64,000 nucleotides of DNA from NCBI GenBank assembly GCA_043228905.1, contig JBHGNT010000008.1, forward strand, positions 2,790,001-2,854,000. Reading direction: 5' to 3'. The notes beneath the pieces were generated by a model. That model did not search any database and was not told the DNA's origin. It saw nothing but the letters and a program-made list of their open reading frames with translations. Below are positions 1 to 12,600 of the stretch, one piece after another (position 1 is the first letter of the stretch; every line of letters begins with the position of its first letter). Source of the DNA: Azolla caroliniana. Taxonomy: Eukaryota; Polypodiophyta. The translations under genes were made by a program, and so were the position numbers.

Positions 1-107
1 ATTGCAAGCCGCATGAAGAAAAATCGTTTTCCCGGCAAAAGAACCAGTCGATCTCGTTTGAAAAATTGAGAGATAATGACGGGTTTTAGGGTTTTATAGT
101 CGTTGAT

Positions 108-405
108 TAAAAGGTTGGGCAACCACATGGCCACATTAAACCTCGGTTGGGCAACCACATGGCCATATTAAAACTCGGTTGGGCGACCACATTTTAACTC
201 AATTGGGTGAGCAAACTTTAATGGTAGGTTGGGCGACCACATTTTAACTCGGTTGGGCGACCAAACTAAAATGGCAAGCTAGGCAACCACATTTTAACTT
301 AGTTGGGTGACCACATAGATTACAGAGGCTGGACAACCGGAATAGGTAGGTTGGGCGACCGAGGACTCAGAGTTGGGCGGCCTCTGACAACATTTTGGGT
401 CGCGT
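108..405. repeat. Degenerate minisatellite, GTTGGGCGACCACA-type unit
   Basis: About ten imperfect head-to-tail copies of a unit of roughly 25-33 bases are seen, built around GTTGGGCGACCACA followed by a short A/T-rich spacer (TTTTAACTC or variants). Copies differ by substitutions and by spacer length. No coding potential is convincing here. Confidence 0.75.
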
Positions 406-534
406 GATTCTTTATTATCCAAATCGGACGGTGCAGATCGCACGCACCATGCTTTGAGCGACCTGCACCGTCCAAGGCCGCGACTCCATCCCCAGCCCTA
501 TTTATGATTTGGTATAAAATAGACATGTCCATGA

Positions 535-1118
535 TGATGCCATGGACTGCTATGTATGTATGTCATGAAGATGCGAGTGAGATGATGATGATGATGATGG
601 TGATGGTGATGCCATGGACTGCTATGTGTGTCATGAGAGAGAGATGATGATGCTGGTGATGCCATGGACCACTGCTATGTATGTGATAAAAAGATGTGAG
701 AGAGATGATGATGGTGATGCCATGGACTGCTCTTTTATGTCATGAAGATGAGAGAGATGATGAAGATGCCATGGACAGCTCTGTGAATTGCTCTGTTATG
801 TAACCTGTAGTGATTGATGATGATGATGATGATGATGATGCCATGGACTGCTCTGTGAATTGCTCTTTTATGTAACCTGTAGAGATTGATGATGATGATG
901 ATGATGATGAAGATGTCATGGACTGCTCTATGAATTGCTCTGTTATGTAACCTGTAGTGTTTGATGATGACGATGATTATGATGAAGATGCCATGGACTG
1001 CTCTGTGAATTGCTCTTTTATGTAACCTGTAGTGATTGATGATGATGATGATGATGAAGATGCCATGGACTGCTCTGTGAATTGCTCTGTTATGCAACCT
1101 GTAGTGATTGATGTAAAA
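535..1118. repeat. Compound minisatellite with (GAT)n blocks upstream of PIG-G-like gene
   Basis: The block alternates (GAT/ATG)n runs with a conserved segment containing GCCATGGACTGCTCTGTG, ATTGCTCT and ATGTAACCTGTAG. Five well-preserved units of roughly 70-76 bases lie between about 760 and 1115; earlier units are shorter. It ends only about 80 bases before the start codon of the downstream gene, so it occupies that gene's proximal promoter or 5' UTR. The repeated peptides that can be read from it in either direction are repeat artefacts. Confidence 0.8.
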
Positions 1119-1198
1119 CTTTACAGTCTTAGATCTGTGAAAGCAGTATCAGCAGCATTGTTTGCCATTGCCATTGCCATTGCCACTTGCCTCTCGCC

Positions 1199-4100
1199 AT
1201 GTTGAAGAAGTGTGTGGGTGCTTGCTTCCTTTCCGCTCTGCTGCAAATCACAGGGCTCATCCTCTTCGTCTTGGGATTCTTCCCTGTCAAACCTGCTCTC
1301 AGAGGCATGAGGTATGCTGGACACCTCCCCCTCCCCTTTATCTTTTTTCTTCAAAAATTTCCTTATCTTTCCATAACCACCTCTGCATTTCTGCTTCTTT
1401 TCTTTTCTTTTCTGTGTCTATATTGCGCTTCTTCTCCTATTTAGGTATGTTTCTCTCTTCTCTCTTTTGTGTTTTTGCTTTCTTTGCCCTTTTCCCTTTT
1501 TTATTTTCATTGTTTGCTCTCGTTTCCTGCTACTTCCATTCGGTTCTGTTTTTTGCTTTTCTGTTTGTCTTTTATGTCCATAGCTTCTCCTTTACTTGAG
1601 GTAATGTTTTTGTCTTTGTCTTCTACGCTTTTGATTTTTTATCCTTTTTGCTGTTTCTCTTGCCAATCAATAACACATGATTCGTGATTTACACCTAGTC
1701 CTTTTTGGCCCACAATTAGAACAAAGAAACGTTTTCATTGCAGTGGCATTGAAAGCTTCGAGTCTACGTGCGCTGAAAATCCAGAACATGTTTCGCCGTC
1801 TGGAAACATACATCAATTTAAGGTTTGTTTTCAAGAGATCTACTTTGTTTTCCAACAGTTTTCCTTTACTGAAGAATCAATATTCAGTTTTTCCTGGTTA
1901 TCCATTCTTATTTTGATTTCGTAATAGATAAACTTTGTTGGAGAGGTTTTTCTTCTATATTCTGTACAGTTGTAGAATTAAAATGGAGAAATTTGCACGA
2001 TTATTTTAGGTCCTTACTGTGTATCTCTTTCTCAATGCTACTCATCTTGGAAAGGGAAATGCTTTCTGCTACTGAGTATCTATTCCCAATTAATTGAAAC
2101 ATAATATGTTTTTTGTTTTATTGCTGATGAATGTCAATCTATTAATTAAATCATGATTTGGGTTTCTAAGAGAATCATGCTATTGCAGGAAAAGCTAGGG
2201 ATGGATCCTCAGTATGCTCGTGTCGTGCTTATGGTATTTCTTCCATAGTTTGAGCTTTAAGTATTTTGTTCAAGAGAAACACTAAAGAAGATTAATTATT
2301 TAATTCTAGGTGATTGATGGATTTCCTGCTGAATTCTTACTTGGGAAAGGTGATTCTCCCATACGGAAAGAGATGAAGGAAGCCATGCATTTCACACAAA
2401 GTTTGTTAACCGCAAGAAAAGCTATTGGTTTCCATGCTAGAGCAGCACCTCCAACTGTAACAATGCCTAGGCTAAAGGTTAATATTGGTCATATATATGT
2501 AGTTGCTTCATGAGGTTATCCATTATGCATTAGATTTAGTGTATAGAGCATGCTTTTACCATTTATCGAAACTATGCAGGCTATGACATCAGGAGCCATT
2601 GCAGGATTTCTGGATGTAGCTTTCAACTTCAATACACAGGCAATGATCGGTGACAGCCTCATTGGTATGATTGCTTGATTCTTTGTCTGGAAAAGCATTT
2701 TCAGGCATTTCCGGGCTTTGTATATGGAAATCAAAGACCTTTTATATTTGGCTAGGGTAACTTGTTACTTTTTTTGCATTGGATATTAACTTTTCTACGC
2801 ACATATTTGTTAATGATGTAGACACAAATGCTATGTTATTCCAAGAGAATTTTATTCACTTTCATTTCCCTGTGAATGTGAGATTAATGATTTATCAGAC
2901 TGAGAATACAGTATGATGACATAAAAAATATCGAATTCATGACGATGATGAAAGCAAAATTTTGTGGTTTTATATTATATTCTGCCCAGCTTACTAACAC
3001 CAGGTAAAATTTGGATGAATAGGTCAGTTGGAACGGTTGGGATGGAGGATGGTAATGTATGGGGATGAGACGTGGTTGCGTTTGTTTCCTCATTCATTCA
3101 TTCGCCATGATGGTGTTAGCAGTTTCTATGTAAGAAAATTCAAACCAGAAAATTGTCCATCACTATGCATCTATCATACAGTTTCTATATTGTTCAGAAT
3201 AGATTGTGTTGGCTGGAGTTTCGTCGCCTGATCTTTTGTGTTGTAAGGCTCATAAACTCGGTCTTTTTGCATTTTGGCAAATGATTCTCGGCCAATTATT
3301 TGCTTTTTTACAAATGACTGACATTAATTTTTATGTGTATTTGCATTTCAATTCTTCATTGACATTGTTTTTATGCTTATTTCTGCTATTGAAAATGATT
3401 GTCGGCCAATTGTTAGGCTTTCTTTTTACACAGTTTCGTGGCTTTTGTTTGGTGTTAATATTTCGAACGAGGGTCTGTTTAATTACGTTTGTTATGATTG
3501 CTTTGTTGTTTGAGACACACTAATTGCTATTCATAATGTAAATCATTACGAGTGTGCATGTAGGTCAAAGATACAATTCAGGTTGACTACAATGTGACTC
3601 GACATCTGGATATGGAGTTGAAATGTCCTGATTGGGAACTTCTTGTATGTTTTCGTAATATCCTTAATTTTATTGATACTGAAAACACATTTATTACCAC
3701 CATTCTTTCCTAATGTTGGAGTAATTAGACGATATTCATCCGTTTCCATATGACATGTGAAAGATCCTTCATTATTTGGGCCTGGATCATGTTGGCCATT
3801 TAGGAGGGCGCTGCAGGTAATTGCAATATGTTAATAGATTTCAGGTTGTATTTTTGGCATATGATACTCACATACTCATTGGAGCTCTTTATTTAGCCCC
3901 TTGATGGTTTCAAAGCTTCAGGAAATGGATGCTGTTATTCAAAACTTGTATGCATCTTTGATTGAAGATAAAGACGAGGAGACACTACTGGTTAGTGCTA
4001 TGAGCACAGAATTTTCTTTATTAATTAAATATAAAGAACTAAAAATTAAAGGTAAATATGTACACATTTAGGACTAGTGATGTTTTCTCTTTCATATATT

Positions 4101-7087
4101 AATTAACTACAAAGAATGAAAACATATTTACATCCTATGAATTATAAGCATTTACTCTTATATAACTAAAGAACTACTAATGGATGTTATACTTTATAGA
4201 TTGTGGCGAGTGATCATGGGATGACTTATGGTGGTAACCATGGAGGTGCAAGCTTTGAGGAAACAGATTCTTTGGTACTCTTCATACGTGGAAGAGAGTT
4301 CTTGAAATCCACCCATTTTGAAAATCGGTCACAAGTACGAAGTTTGTGTTCTGGGGAAATATGTTTGTGATTTGAGGGCATCATTGTTTTGTTTTCACGA
4401 ATAAATTGAGGCACTTGTAAAGCTTTAAGATTTACAGGATTTTCCAATTAGGTCGATGTGGTTCCAACTTTAGCTTTGCTGCTTGGAATTCCAATACCAA
4501 AAAATAGTGTTGGAGCTCTTCTGCCTGAGCTATTTGATACCTTCACTGGTAGGGCCTTGAAAAGAAGAAATACAAATGATTTCCATGAACTTTCTAACAA
4601 TTTGCAAGATGTGTTGATATTTGGGATATGCAATCATTATATTGACTTAAAAATTTTCATACAGAACTTAGAATTTTCATGCCAAATTCCATTAAGCTTC
4701 TTTGAAATTGCAGCTTGTTAAGTGTGATGTTATCATAGGCTTTAAAAGTTTCTCACTCTAGTTGCTCTAACAGGGAAAAAAAAACTTCGCGCTTTGGAAG
4801 TGAATGCATGGCAGTTACTGAGGTTGCTGAAAGTTCGATATCCAAAATCTCCATGCCTCAGCGCGATTTGCTCAGACAAAAACACATCAGAGGTAGCTCA
4901 TGAGAACATTGACGACAGAGACATTGCCAACCTTTGTTATTTGTTTAAGATTGCTCAAGAGGGTCATAAAAGGTTGAAAGCTTACTTGTGCGAAAGGTGA
5001 ACATCAAAGATTCTCAAGGAAATGCCATTCATCTCTGGTTTTCTAATTTGATCGTATCTTTTCAAACTATGTAAATGGTTTATGTTGATCCAGGGATGAG
5101 TTAAACTGCAATTCTGTAGACTTGGAGAGGGTTGCTGAAGCATACTTAACATTCCTCCGTGCTACTTCAGATTGGCTTGCAAAGGGCACCACAGAGGTTT
5201 GTGTTCTTTGTCTAATAGATTTTCTTAAATGAGTAACCTGTCAACTAAACTTTTTTATTTTCTGTTGTCTTATGATAGAAGAGAAAGTTTCTAGTTTTCA
5301 GTGGTGGTCTTCTCATGCTTATCTCATCAACGATATTTGTGGGCATCTCCCTTGGGATAAACAAAGAAACCAATGGTAGACTGGGTCTTCGAAATTCGGA
5401 GCTTGAGAACTTCTTTGCTTTGGCTGGAATTTGTGGGCATGCATTGAGCCTAAATTCTAGCTCATTGGTGGAAGAGGAACAGTTTACTTTATACTTTTTG
5501 GTAGTCACGTTATGGTTCTTCTTCCTTAGAAAGGCATGCCAACATGCGAATTTGTTTGAAGCATCAACATTATACCAGAGCTTCCTTGACACCTGGAATA
5601 TGCTGCCTAATCCATTGTGTTTGGATAAAGATGACAACAGAGGAAGGAAATTGGCACAAGCTGAAAATCTTTGCTCACTGAATAGCAAAAAGTTAAAAGC
5701 CCAAGTTTTTGCAATATTTATGGTTTTAATAACGGTGAAGATAGTCCGAAGTTGGCATCGAAGTGGTGTAAACTGGGCTCATCTTGCCGATGTTGCGAAG
5801 TGGTTAGAACAGGTTGATGGATCGATTCTCCTTGGAACTCATCTTTTGTCGCTTTCAGCTGTGCTTGCCATTTGCTGCTGGTTAGTCTTAGAACAGACTC
5901 CACGAAACCTTACGCAAAAAGCTGTTGCTTGCAGCTTAACTTTATCAGCATTGCTCATTTCTGCATACATTGTGCGGACAAAAGGCATCAAAATGGGCCA
6001 TGTTGATAATTTATCTGTGAAGTTAGCTCAACTTGCATATATTATTCTGGGTTCTACATCATTTTCAGCAATTGTGTTCACTCCTTGGCTTATATCTTTT
6101 TCGAGAAGAGACTTTAGGAAAGATGGCCATCGTGACAGAGTCCCTACAATCAAATTTCGCGCATCTCTCAATTTTATTGGGAAAGTAGTTATCTCATGCT
6201 GGTGCTTGTTGCAGCTCCTTCTCCAACAGCCTGTTAATTCAGTACTGATGGTCATCCTTATCTTGCAACTTATCTGTTGTTTGATTTTCTTCAACCTTGC
6301 AGGCTCTACGTACAGCCTCTGGCTGAAAGTAAGTCTCAAATGATATCTACTCCAAAGGGAATCTATCGTGCATAGAAAGATGTAGGAATTTTATGTATCT
6401 AGTTATTATTTTCTTCTATATAAATATTTAATTATGTGTCTCATACTATTAGATATTAGCTTTATACTGGATGGGAGGAGCAGGACATTTCGGTATGGGA
6501 AACACAAACACACTAGCAACGGTAGATGTTGCTGGCGCATATATTGTAAGAAAATTTCTCGTAAATCATTATTTATGTGAGTACATCTTCAAGCAGCCTG
6601 AAGTTTCCATGTGGCTTATGCAGGGTTTAAGCCAACATTCAATCTTTTTCACAGGCATGTTGGCATTTATAATCACTTATGCAGTTCCACTTTTATACAT
6701 GATGGGGATTTTCTTAATTGTCTCTTTCACTAATGATGCTAATGAAGAAAATAACACACCAAGGCAGCATTGGCTTTTGGAAGCATTTGTTCTTCCTTCT
6801 AATGTCCTATTAGCCCTCAGCTCCATAATCCTTCTCGTGTTCAGTTCAGTCATGGTTCAAATGCAAGGGCACCTTTTCATATGGAGCGTGTTCTCACCCA
6901 AGTAAGTAATTGACTGAAATACACAGGTATATAATCTGCTCTGCAAATTGTTTAAAGAGAATTGTTGGCTGTTGTTTGTAGGTATATTTATGTATGTTTC
7001 ACAATACTTAGCACCTATGTAGGAGTGCTAAGTAATGCATTTATCAGCCTCTACACATTTTTTATTGTTAACAAGTTTGCGAGGTAG
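1199..7087 (+). CDS. GPI ethanolamine phosphate transferase 2 (PIG-G/GPI7 type)
   Basis: Predicted exons: 1199-1311, 1744-1822, 2189-2233, 2310-2477, 2580-2664, 3023-3129, 3564-3644, 3764-3816, 3897-3990, 4200-4334, 4452-4548, 4774-4996, 5094-5196, 5279-6328, 6453-6545, 6624-6901, 6982-7087. All introns are GT-AG, and the frames join to 969 codons, the usual size of this family. The N-terminus has a membrane segment ending in the family motif GFFPVKP. The luminal alkaline-phosphatase-like domain follows with VIDGFPAEF, APPTVTMPR, GDETW, LGLDHVGH, SDHGM and GNHGG; the Asp and His residues of these motifs are expected metal ligands. The large exon 5279-6328 and the last three exons encode the multi-spanning membrane region with the conserved GNTN and WSVFSPK segments. 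Members of this family add ethanolamine phosphate to the second mannose of GPI anchors in the ER membrane. The motifs fit PIG-G better than PIG-O. It is convergent with the next gene. Confidence 0.93.
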
Positions 7088-7725
7088 GTGTATTTTGGGT
7101 CTTGTTCCCATCTTGAATTGAGCAAAATCAAATCCAGAGATATCTTACCAGGTAGCCATCATAACGACGGAGACTTGCTTATTATTAACATGCCTTTGTA
7201 TATGATATTAATCATCAAATTCAAAAACTTTATGATCCAGGCATTATTGGGGATTACTATGCATAATGAGCATTTGCTAAATTTTTCAGGTTCAAAACTT
7301 GCCATTTTTTAATGGCATATCACATTTCTCTTAAGCAACATCTATCATTTTTACAAGGAATGTACCATGTATGAAACTTCAATTTTATGTTGTGATTCTC
7401 CAAACTTGTGACTTTCTAATGCATGCGATGATGGTAAATGAATTTATGTCTGAATGATGTCTTTTAATTTGTAGCATTTGTGCTACATTTGGTATTTTAA
7501 AATTTCCATCTATAGATGCCCTCCTTGCAGCTATAACATTCAATTAAAAGCTTGTCAATAACTCCAACAGCCCGAGAGTTGTGCATTTGTAGGCTTGTTT
7601 ACATCGAATATGCAAGTCATGGATGTTAAATACGAAATTTGTACAACGCATTTTTTAAGGAAATATGAATGCTGTATAAAATTAGAAGCATTTACAAAGC
7701 TGAGAAGCATTAGTGTGGTGGCTCA
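7088..7725. other. Intergenic space between convergent genes
   Basis: AT-rich sequence holding the 3' UTRs and terminators of two genes that converge. I see no further gene, repeat or element in it. Confidence 0.6.
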
Positions 7726-9879
7726 TTACAAAGAAGTTACAGGCGGAGCCGATTCTATATACATCTCTGCAATGGCTGCATTTATTGCAGCGCCTAAAGC
7801 CAGGGTATCTTCATCTAATGAGAAGTATGGCGAATGGAATGTATGCGTATCATTTTTATTCTTACTTCCCACTCCCAAATTAAGCATTGCACCAGGTATC
7901 TCCTCCAAATAGAAGGAGAAATCTTCCCCTGCCATGGTTGGCTCGGCCAAAAGAACCTTATCTTTTCCTAAAATCAAACTTGCCACCTTGTAAATATGTT
8001 CATACATCTTTTTGTCATTGATCAAAGCTGGAAAAAATCTCGTTCCCTCATCATATTCCACTGTTGCCTCACAACCAAAAACTTTTGCTTGGTTCTCAAT
8101 GACCTATATAGAGTGATGTTAGCATTTCCATTTTTATTTGGATTCTTGTGCTTCGTAGAAAAATGAATACATTGGTTTGTATAAGTTACGAGAAAGCACT
8201 GTTTTCATAACACACCTCTTTTATCCTCAGCTTAAGCTTCCTGCAACCTTCTGGGGAAGTGCTCCGAATAGTACCTTTCATTGTTACTTCAGAAGGAATG
8301 ACGTTTATAGTTTCGCCACCTTTCAGATATGTTATAGACAGAACCTGCCAAATGACCAATTTTTTCCTTCAATACAAAACACACCCACTTCAATTAAAAC
8401 GCATGCAGATTTATCATTTACCACCACCTTGTGTAGAGACATCTAAACCCCAAAACCTTCAGATACATCGCCAAAAAAGACCCAAACAACAGTTCCATAG
8501 ACAACAAAGCTAATGTCACTAAATGTGTGCATGTTGCCATTTACTATCTACTTCTGTGGAAGTAACCTTCAGAAGTATACATTGCAAATGAAAAGTAAAA
8601 TACCCAAAAGCCTCTCCAATGAGTGGCATATCCACTTCCACTCCTAAATGTTGAAGCATAAACCTCAAAACCACACGTTCAATATCCAAGTTTTTGCTTC
8701 AATAGACCACATGCTCCACTAAATCTATGCAGGTTGTCACTTACTATGTATTGGTTTGGATAGAACTATAGGCTCTAAGGCTTAAACCCCTGCACTCTAA
8801 CCTTAAAGCCGAAAGCCGAAAACCTAAACCTAAGCTTTACCTTAACCTTGAAGACTAAAAGTTCTAAACCAACCTGGCTCTCCAGTGGGTCAGTCTCTCG
8901 TGATATGAGTTGTTGCAGACTTGTGATGATATATGCAGTAGCAACAATAGGATCCTTGGTCATGTGAGGCATGGCAGCATGTCCACCTTTGCCTCTTATT
9001 GATGCTTTAAGTAGGCCTGCGGCTGCACACAAAGCACCGGGCTTTGTTGCCACCATTCCTGATTGAATTCCAGGATGCACATGCATGCCGAAAATGGCTT
9101 CCACACCTTTCAGCGCCCCATCTTTGATCATGTACAAAGAACCGCCCCCCCCTTCTTCTGCAGGCTGAAAAATCAACTTCACTGTGCCCTGGGATCGAAA
9201 TTGGAAAAAACAAGTAGCCACAAATAACATCATAAACCAGATAGCAAACTATAATTCCCACTTTTGACAAAATCATGAAACAAGTAGCAACATGAATATA
9301 CTTCATGTTTTCTGGCGTAAATCACAACATCATAAATTAAGTTGGGAGTGTGACTATGATTCCCTATATGCAACTTGTAATCACATCATAAATTAAGTTG
9401 GAGTTGGACTATGCTTCCCTCCCTATATGCATTATCAAACTTGTGGAGGTGAGGGGCAAACATATGTGAGGGAGGCCCTTTGGAGACCAACTAACCTTGA
9501 GCTTATCTTCTCTTGCTTTAAGAAGCTTAGCTGCCCCTAAGAGCATAGTCACATGGGCATCATGACCACATGCGTGCATTTTCCCCGGGCGTTTGCTTTT
9601 ATGCTCCCACTCAACTAATTCCTGACATGACCAAAAAAAACATAGAAAAATTGTTAAGTGTACTCGCTTCCTCATTTATACATCCCATTACATGAGCTAC
9701 ACCTTCAGATATATTAACAAGCCATTAACAGACAAGGGTGATTGCTATTGTATTCCAAAAATTTGCTCTTTTTTTGTTGAGAGTTACACCTTAATAATCA
9801 ATTGGATATTAAAGTCCTTCTCGAGTGTGCGTATGTATTGTGTATGATATGTACAAACAAATACATACACACAGATATA

Positions 9880-9917
<38 letters not shown>

Positions 9918-10472
9918 GTATGTATGTACACCCACAACTGATACATATTATACATGAGAAACACCAAATTCAAAGGATATTTTTGTTACTTGTATAGGCA
10001 GAGCATCCATGTCGGCCCGGAGGGCGACAATTGGGGGTTTTCCAGAGCCCAGAGTGCCGACTACTCCAGTTGTGGCCAGAGGCCATTCATAAGGAATCCC
10101 CATCTTCTGCAGCTCATCTCTGATCAACTGGCTCGTATCAAACTCTTCAAATTGGAGCTCTGGATTCTCATGGATCTGCCTCCTCACCGATTTGAGCCAA
10201 TCCACGGTTTCTTCCTCGTAGGCGGCGGCGAGAAGCTCGGCGGTGACACCGGAGCTAGGAGCCGAGTCGGCAGGGAACCCATTAGAAGGAGCAGGGCATG
10301 AATCTGGATCTGAGAGGGGGGTAGGGGTAGAGATGGAAGGAGTATGGAAAAGAGGAAAGAAGAGGAGGAGGAGGAGGTAAAAGGAACAGGGGAAAGGAGG
10401 CATAGACATATTAGGAAGAAAGAAAGAAAGAAAGAAAGATATAATGAAGAGAAATGAGTGTAGATGTATCAT
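7726..10472 (-). CDS. IAA-amino acid hydrolase, ILR1-like (peptidase M20 amidohydrolase)
   Basis: Predicted exons in transcript order: 10472-9990, 9621-9496, 9188-8874, 8344-8216, 8103-7726, all GT-AG and in phase, giving 476 codons. The product has the full M20D amidohydrolase architecture: RADMDALPI, the zinc-site motif [16 protein letters not shown] with the catalytic Glu, MHVHPG, and HSPYF near the end. All expected metal-binding residues are therefore present. Plant members cleave indole-3-acetic acid or jasmonate amino-acid conjugates, usually in the ER lumen, to release free hormone. A second in-frame ATG at 10409 would leave a classical signal peptide (Leu/Phe-rich core); the first 21 codons are partly a (TTTC)n microsatellite, so the downstream start is equally plausible. 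The C-terminus lacks the KDEL-like signal found on several angiosperm members. Substrate preference cannot be told from sequence alone. Confidence 0.93.
9882..9912. repeat. (CA)n microsatellite in intron 1 of the ILR1-like gene
   Basis: An uninterrupted run of about 15 AC/CA units, followed by (TATG)n. It lies inside the first intron, so length changes should not affect the product. Confidence 0.9.
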
Positions 10473-10559
10473 TTAGAGATGACATATATACATAGATATT
10501 AGAGCAAAAAGTATACATATATGTATATACATTGTCTTATATGCCTAACCGTCTGCAAG

Positions 10560-10948
10560 AGTTCAGTTTGAACCAAACCGCGAGACCGCGGCTTAACAGT
10601 TTAAATGGTTCAGGTTCAGGTTTTTTTAAACGATTCGGTTTGGTTTTTCTACTATTAGAAACCGCGGTTTAAATGGTTTTTATGTTTTTTTTTTAATTAT
10701 AAAAAATTGTTTTTAAACAATCTTTTCATTTTTGAGGTCTTATTCCCACATTTTGGGAAAGTCTTTAAAAATTTTGAAAATTAAAAAATATGAATTTTGA
10801 CCTAACTTGAAAAACCAAAACTGAACCACGAAACCACGATTTTAACGGTTTGAAAATTTTTTAACGATTTGATTTAATGATTTCAGGGTTCGGTTCAAGT
10901 CTCAAAAATTTTAAACGGTTCGGTTTTGACCCTCTCAAACCGAACTGT
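10560..10948. mobile_element. MITE-like repeat rich in AACCG/CGGTT motifs
   Basis: The left end (AGTTCAGTTTGA then ACCAAACCG) resembles the reverse complement of the right end (AGTTCGGTTTGA), matching 11 of 12 bases. The interior is full of alternating AACCG and CGGTT words that can fold back on themselves. It has no coding capacity. No target-site duplication was recognised, so the boundaries are approximate and the class (hAT-like MITE or other foldback repeat) is open. Confidence 0.35.
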
Positions 10949-11305
10949 TGTCGTGATATGGCATGCTCGAGTGTGGGAAAAAATCGGCGAAAGGGGGGGT
11001 CAAAATGTGCTTGTGCAATGTGTGTGCACACAAAGGCAATTAATTGTGCGCATGCAAAAGAAAAGGGAAAAGAAACGATAGAGAAGGAGGTATAGAAAAC
11101 TCGTGTAAAAAGTAAGAGAGAGGAGAGATTAAAAGTAGAGAGTAGATAGGCTATAAATTTCTAAATATAGAATTATATGTTATATAATAGAGAGTTAATG
11201 AACAAGTGGATAGGCATATTAATTCCAGCTAAAGGTGCACGGTTCAAATTGGTCTTACAATGAAGTGTGATTTAAGGAATTTTATTCCTTTTGCATTGAA
11301 GACGA
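10949..11305. other. Non-coding stretch, nothing recognised
   Basis: Purine-rich sequence with GAGAG- and AAAAG-type words. No gene or repeat could be supported. Confidence 0.5.
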
Positions 11306-12600
11306 ATGTGGCGACCCCCCTTCCTTTTTTTCCTATAAAAGGAGGTCGAGGGGGGCTCATTTGGGAGGAGGAGACTATTGCCATTATTTTTTCGGAGCTC
11401 TTCATCTTCATCTTCACCATTTTTCTTCATCCCCTCATCGCCACGTGCTCGTCTTCTTCGTGTTGGCACTCGAAGTGCTCGAGTCGTTTATGGTGCTCGT
11501 GAGCCCGAGCCTCGTTAGTTCGTCGTTGCTTTGCCCCCGTTCATCGTTGTGAGCCCGTGTGCTTGTCGTTCGGGTGGTCGTGGTTCGTTGGGGTCGGCAT
11601 TTTTGTGGTGTGGGGTGCTCGTGTGCTCGTCTTCTTCGTGTTCGTGCTCTGTGTTCGGATTTGCTCTTGTCTCTAAGGGCATTTAGTATTTATGTTTTGT
11701 TGAGCTTGTGGTAATTAGAAGTTGCCACATTGTAATCAAACCCTATTTTATAAAGGGCACTCTTGCATTGCAATCAAACTTGCATATCTACTTCTTTAGC
11801 CAATGTCATTCGTGTTTTCTTTCTTTAATTCTCGTCTCCTTGTACGTTCGGCCGTCTTGTGACAAGGGAGCGTTTAGGGCGTGCCCATGCACCTCTCCTC
11901 CTCATAAAGGCATACGAGCATTGGTGCGTGAGTTACGTGTCTTCCTTGTACATTCGATCGTCTTGTGACAAGGGAGTGTTCGGGCGTGCCCATGCATCTC
12001 TCCTCCTCATAAAGGCGTACGGGCATTTGTGCGTGTGTTTTGTGTCTTCCTTGTACGTTCGGCCGTCTTGTGACGAGGGAGCGTTTGGGCTTGCCCATGC
12101 ACCTCTCCTCCTCATAAAGGCGTACGGGCATTCGTGCGTGTGTTTTGTGTCTTCCTTGTACATTCGGTCGTCTTGTGACGAGGGAGCGTTCGGGCGTGCC
12201 CATGCACCTCTCCTCCTCATAAAGGCGTACGGGCGTTCATGTTTGTGTTCTCGCCCCTTTCCTTGTACGTTCAGCGTCTTGTGACGAGGGAGCATTCGAG
12301 CGTGCCCATGCACCTCTCCTCCTCATAAAGACGTATGGGCATTCGTGTTTGTGTTCTTGTCCCCTTGTGTGTTCATTTTGCGTGCTCATCTTTGTTTGTA
12401 CCCATTTGATCACGTGGCTCATGCGATGATCTCGAAAACTCGACGAGTCGTGATCAATGAAAGCCACCAACCCCACAAAAGGGGCAACGAGCCCTTGCTC
12501 GGGAAGTAGTCTTGTCGTAAAGCAAACCTCGGATCTTCTCTATCCCTTCGTACTCCCTAGTCCAAGACCCCCGTGGTCCCGCCCAAGTAACACACACACG
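11306..12600 (+). mobile_element. Possible LTR of a non-autonomous retrotransposon
   Basis: A TG-starting GC-richer block has a strong TATA-like CCTATAAAAGG at about 11331-11341, followed by a pyrimidine-rich leader, as in plant LTRs. It contains a 106-bp minisatellite and ends shortly before a segment (CACCGTTGCCG, about 12611-12621) that resembles part of a tRNA-Asp type primer-binding site. No gag or pol reading frame follows, and no second LTR is present. This may be a solo or truncated LTR of a TRIM/LARD-type element; it remains a guess. Confidence 0.3.
11836..12370. repeat. Minisatellite, about five 106-bp units
   Basis: Tandem units begin near 11836, 11942, 12048, 12154 and 12260. Each contains CCTTGTACGTTCGG, TCTTGTGACGAGGG, CCCATGCACCTCTCC and CTCATAAAGGCGTACGG. 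The units differ by scattered substitutions. Long open frames across it on both strands are produced by the repeat and are not taken as genes. Confidence 0.85.

Noticed and set aside
735-1097. Minus-strand repeat protein (HRAVHG..IIIII units)
   Set aside because: It is only a translation of the GAT-type minisatellite; no exon context or codon constraint.
1199-7087. PIG-O (GPI transferase 3) identity for the first gene
   Set aside because: The GFFPVKP start, the VIDGFPAEF motif and the shape of the C-terminal region fit PIG-G/GPI7 better than PIG-O.
11859-12313. Repeat proteins on both strands at 11.9-12.3 kb
   Set aside because: The 106-bp unit is open in several frames at once, which shows absence of stops by chance, not coding.
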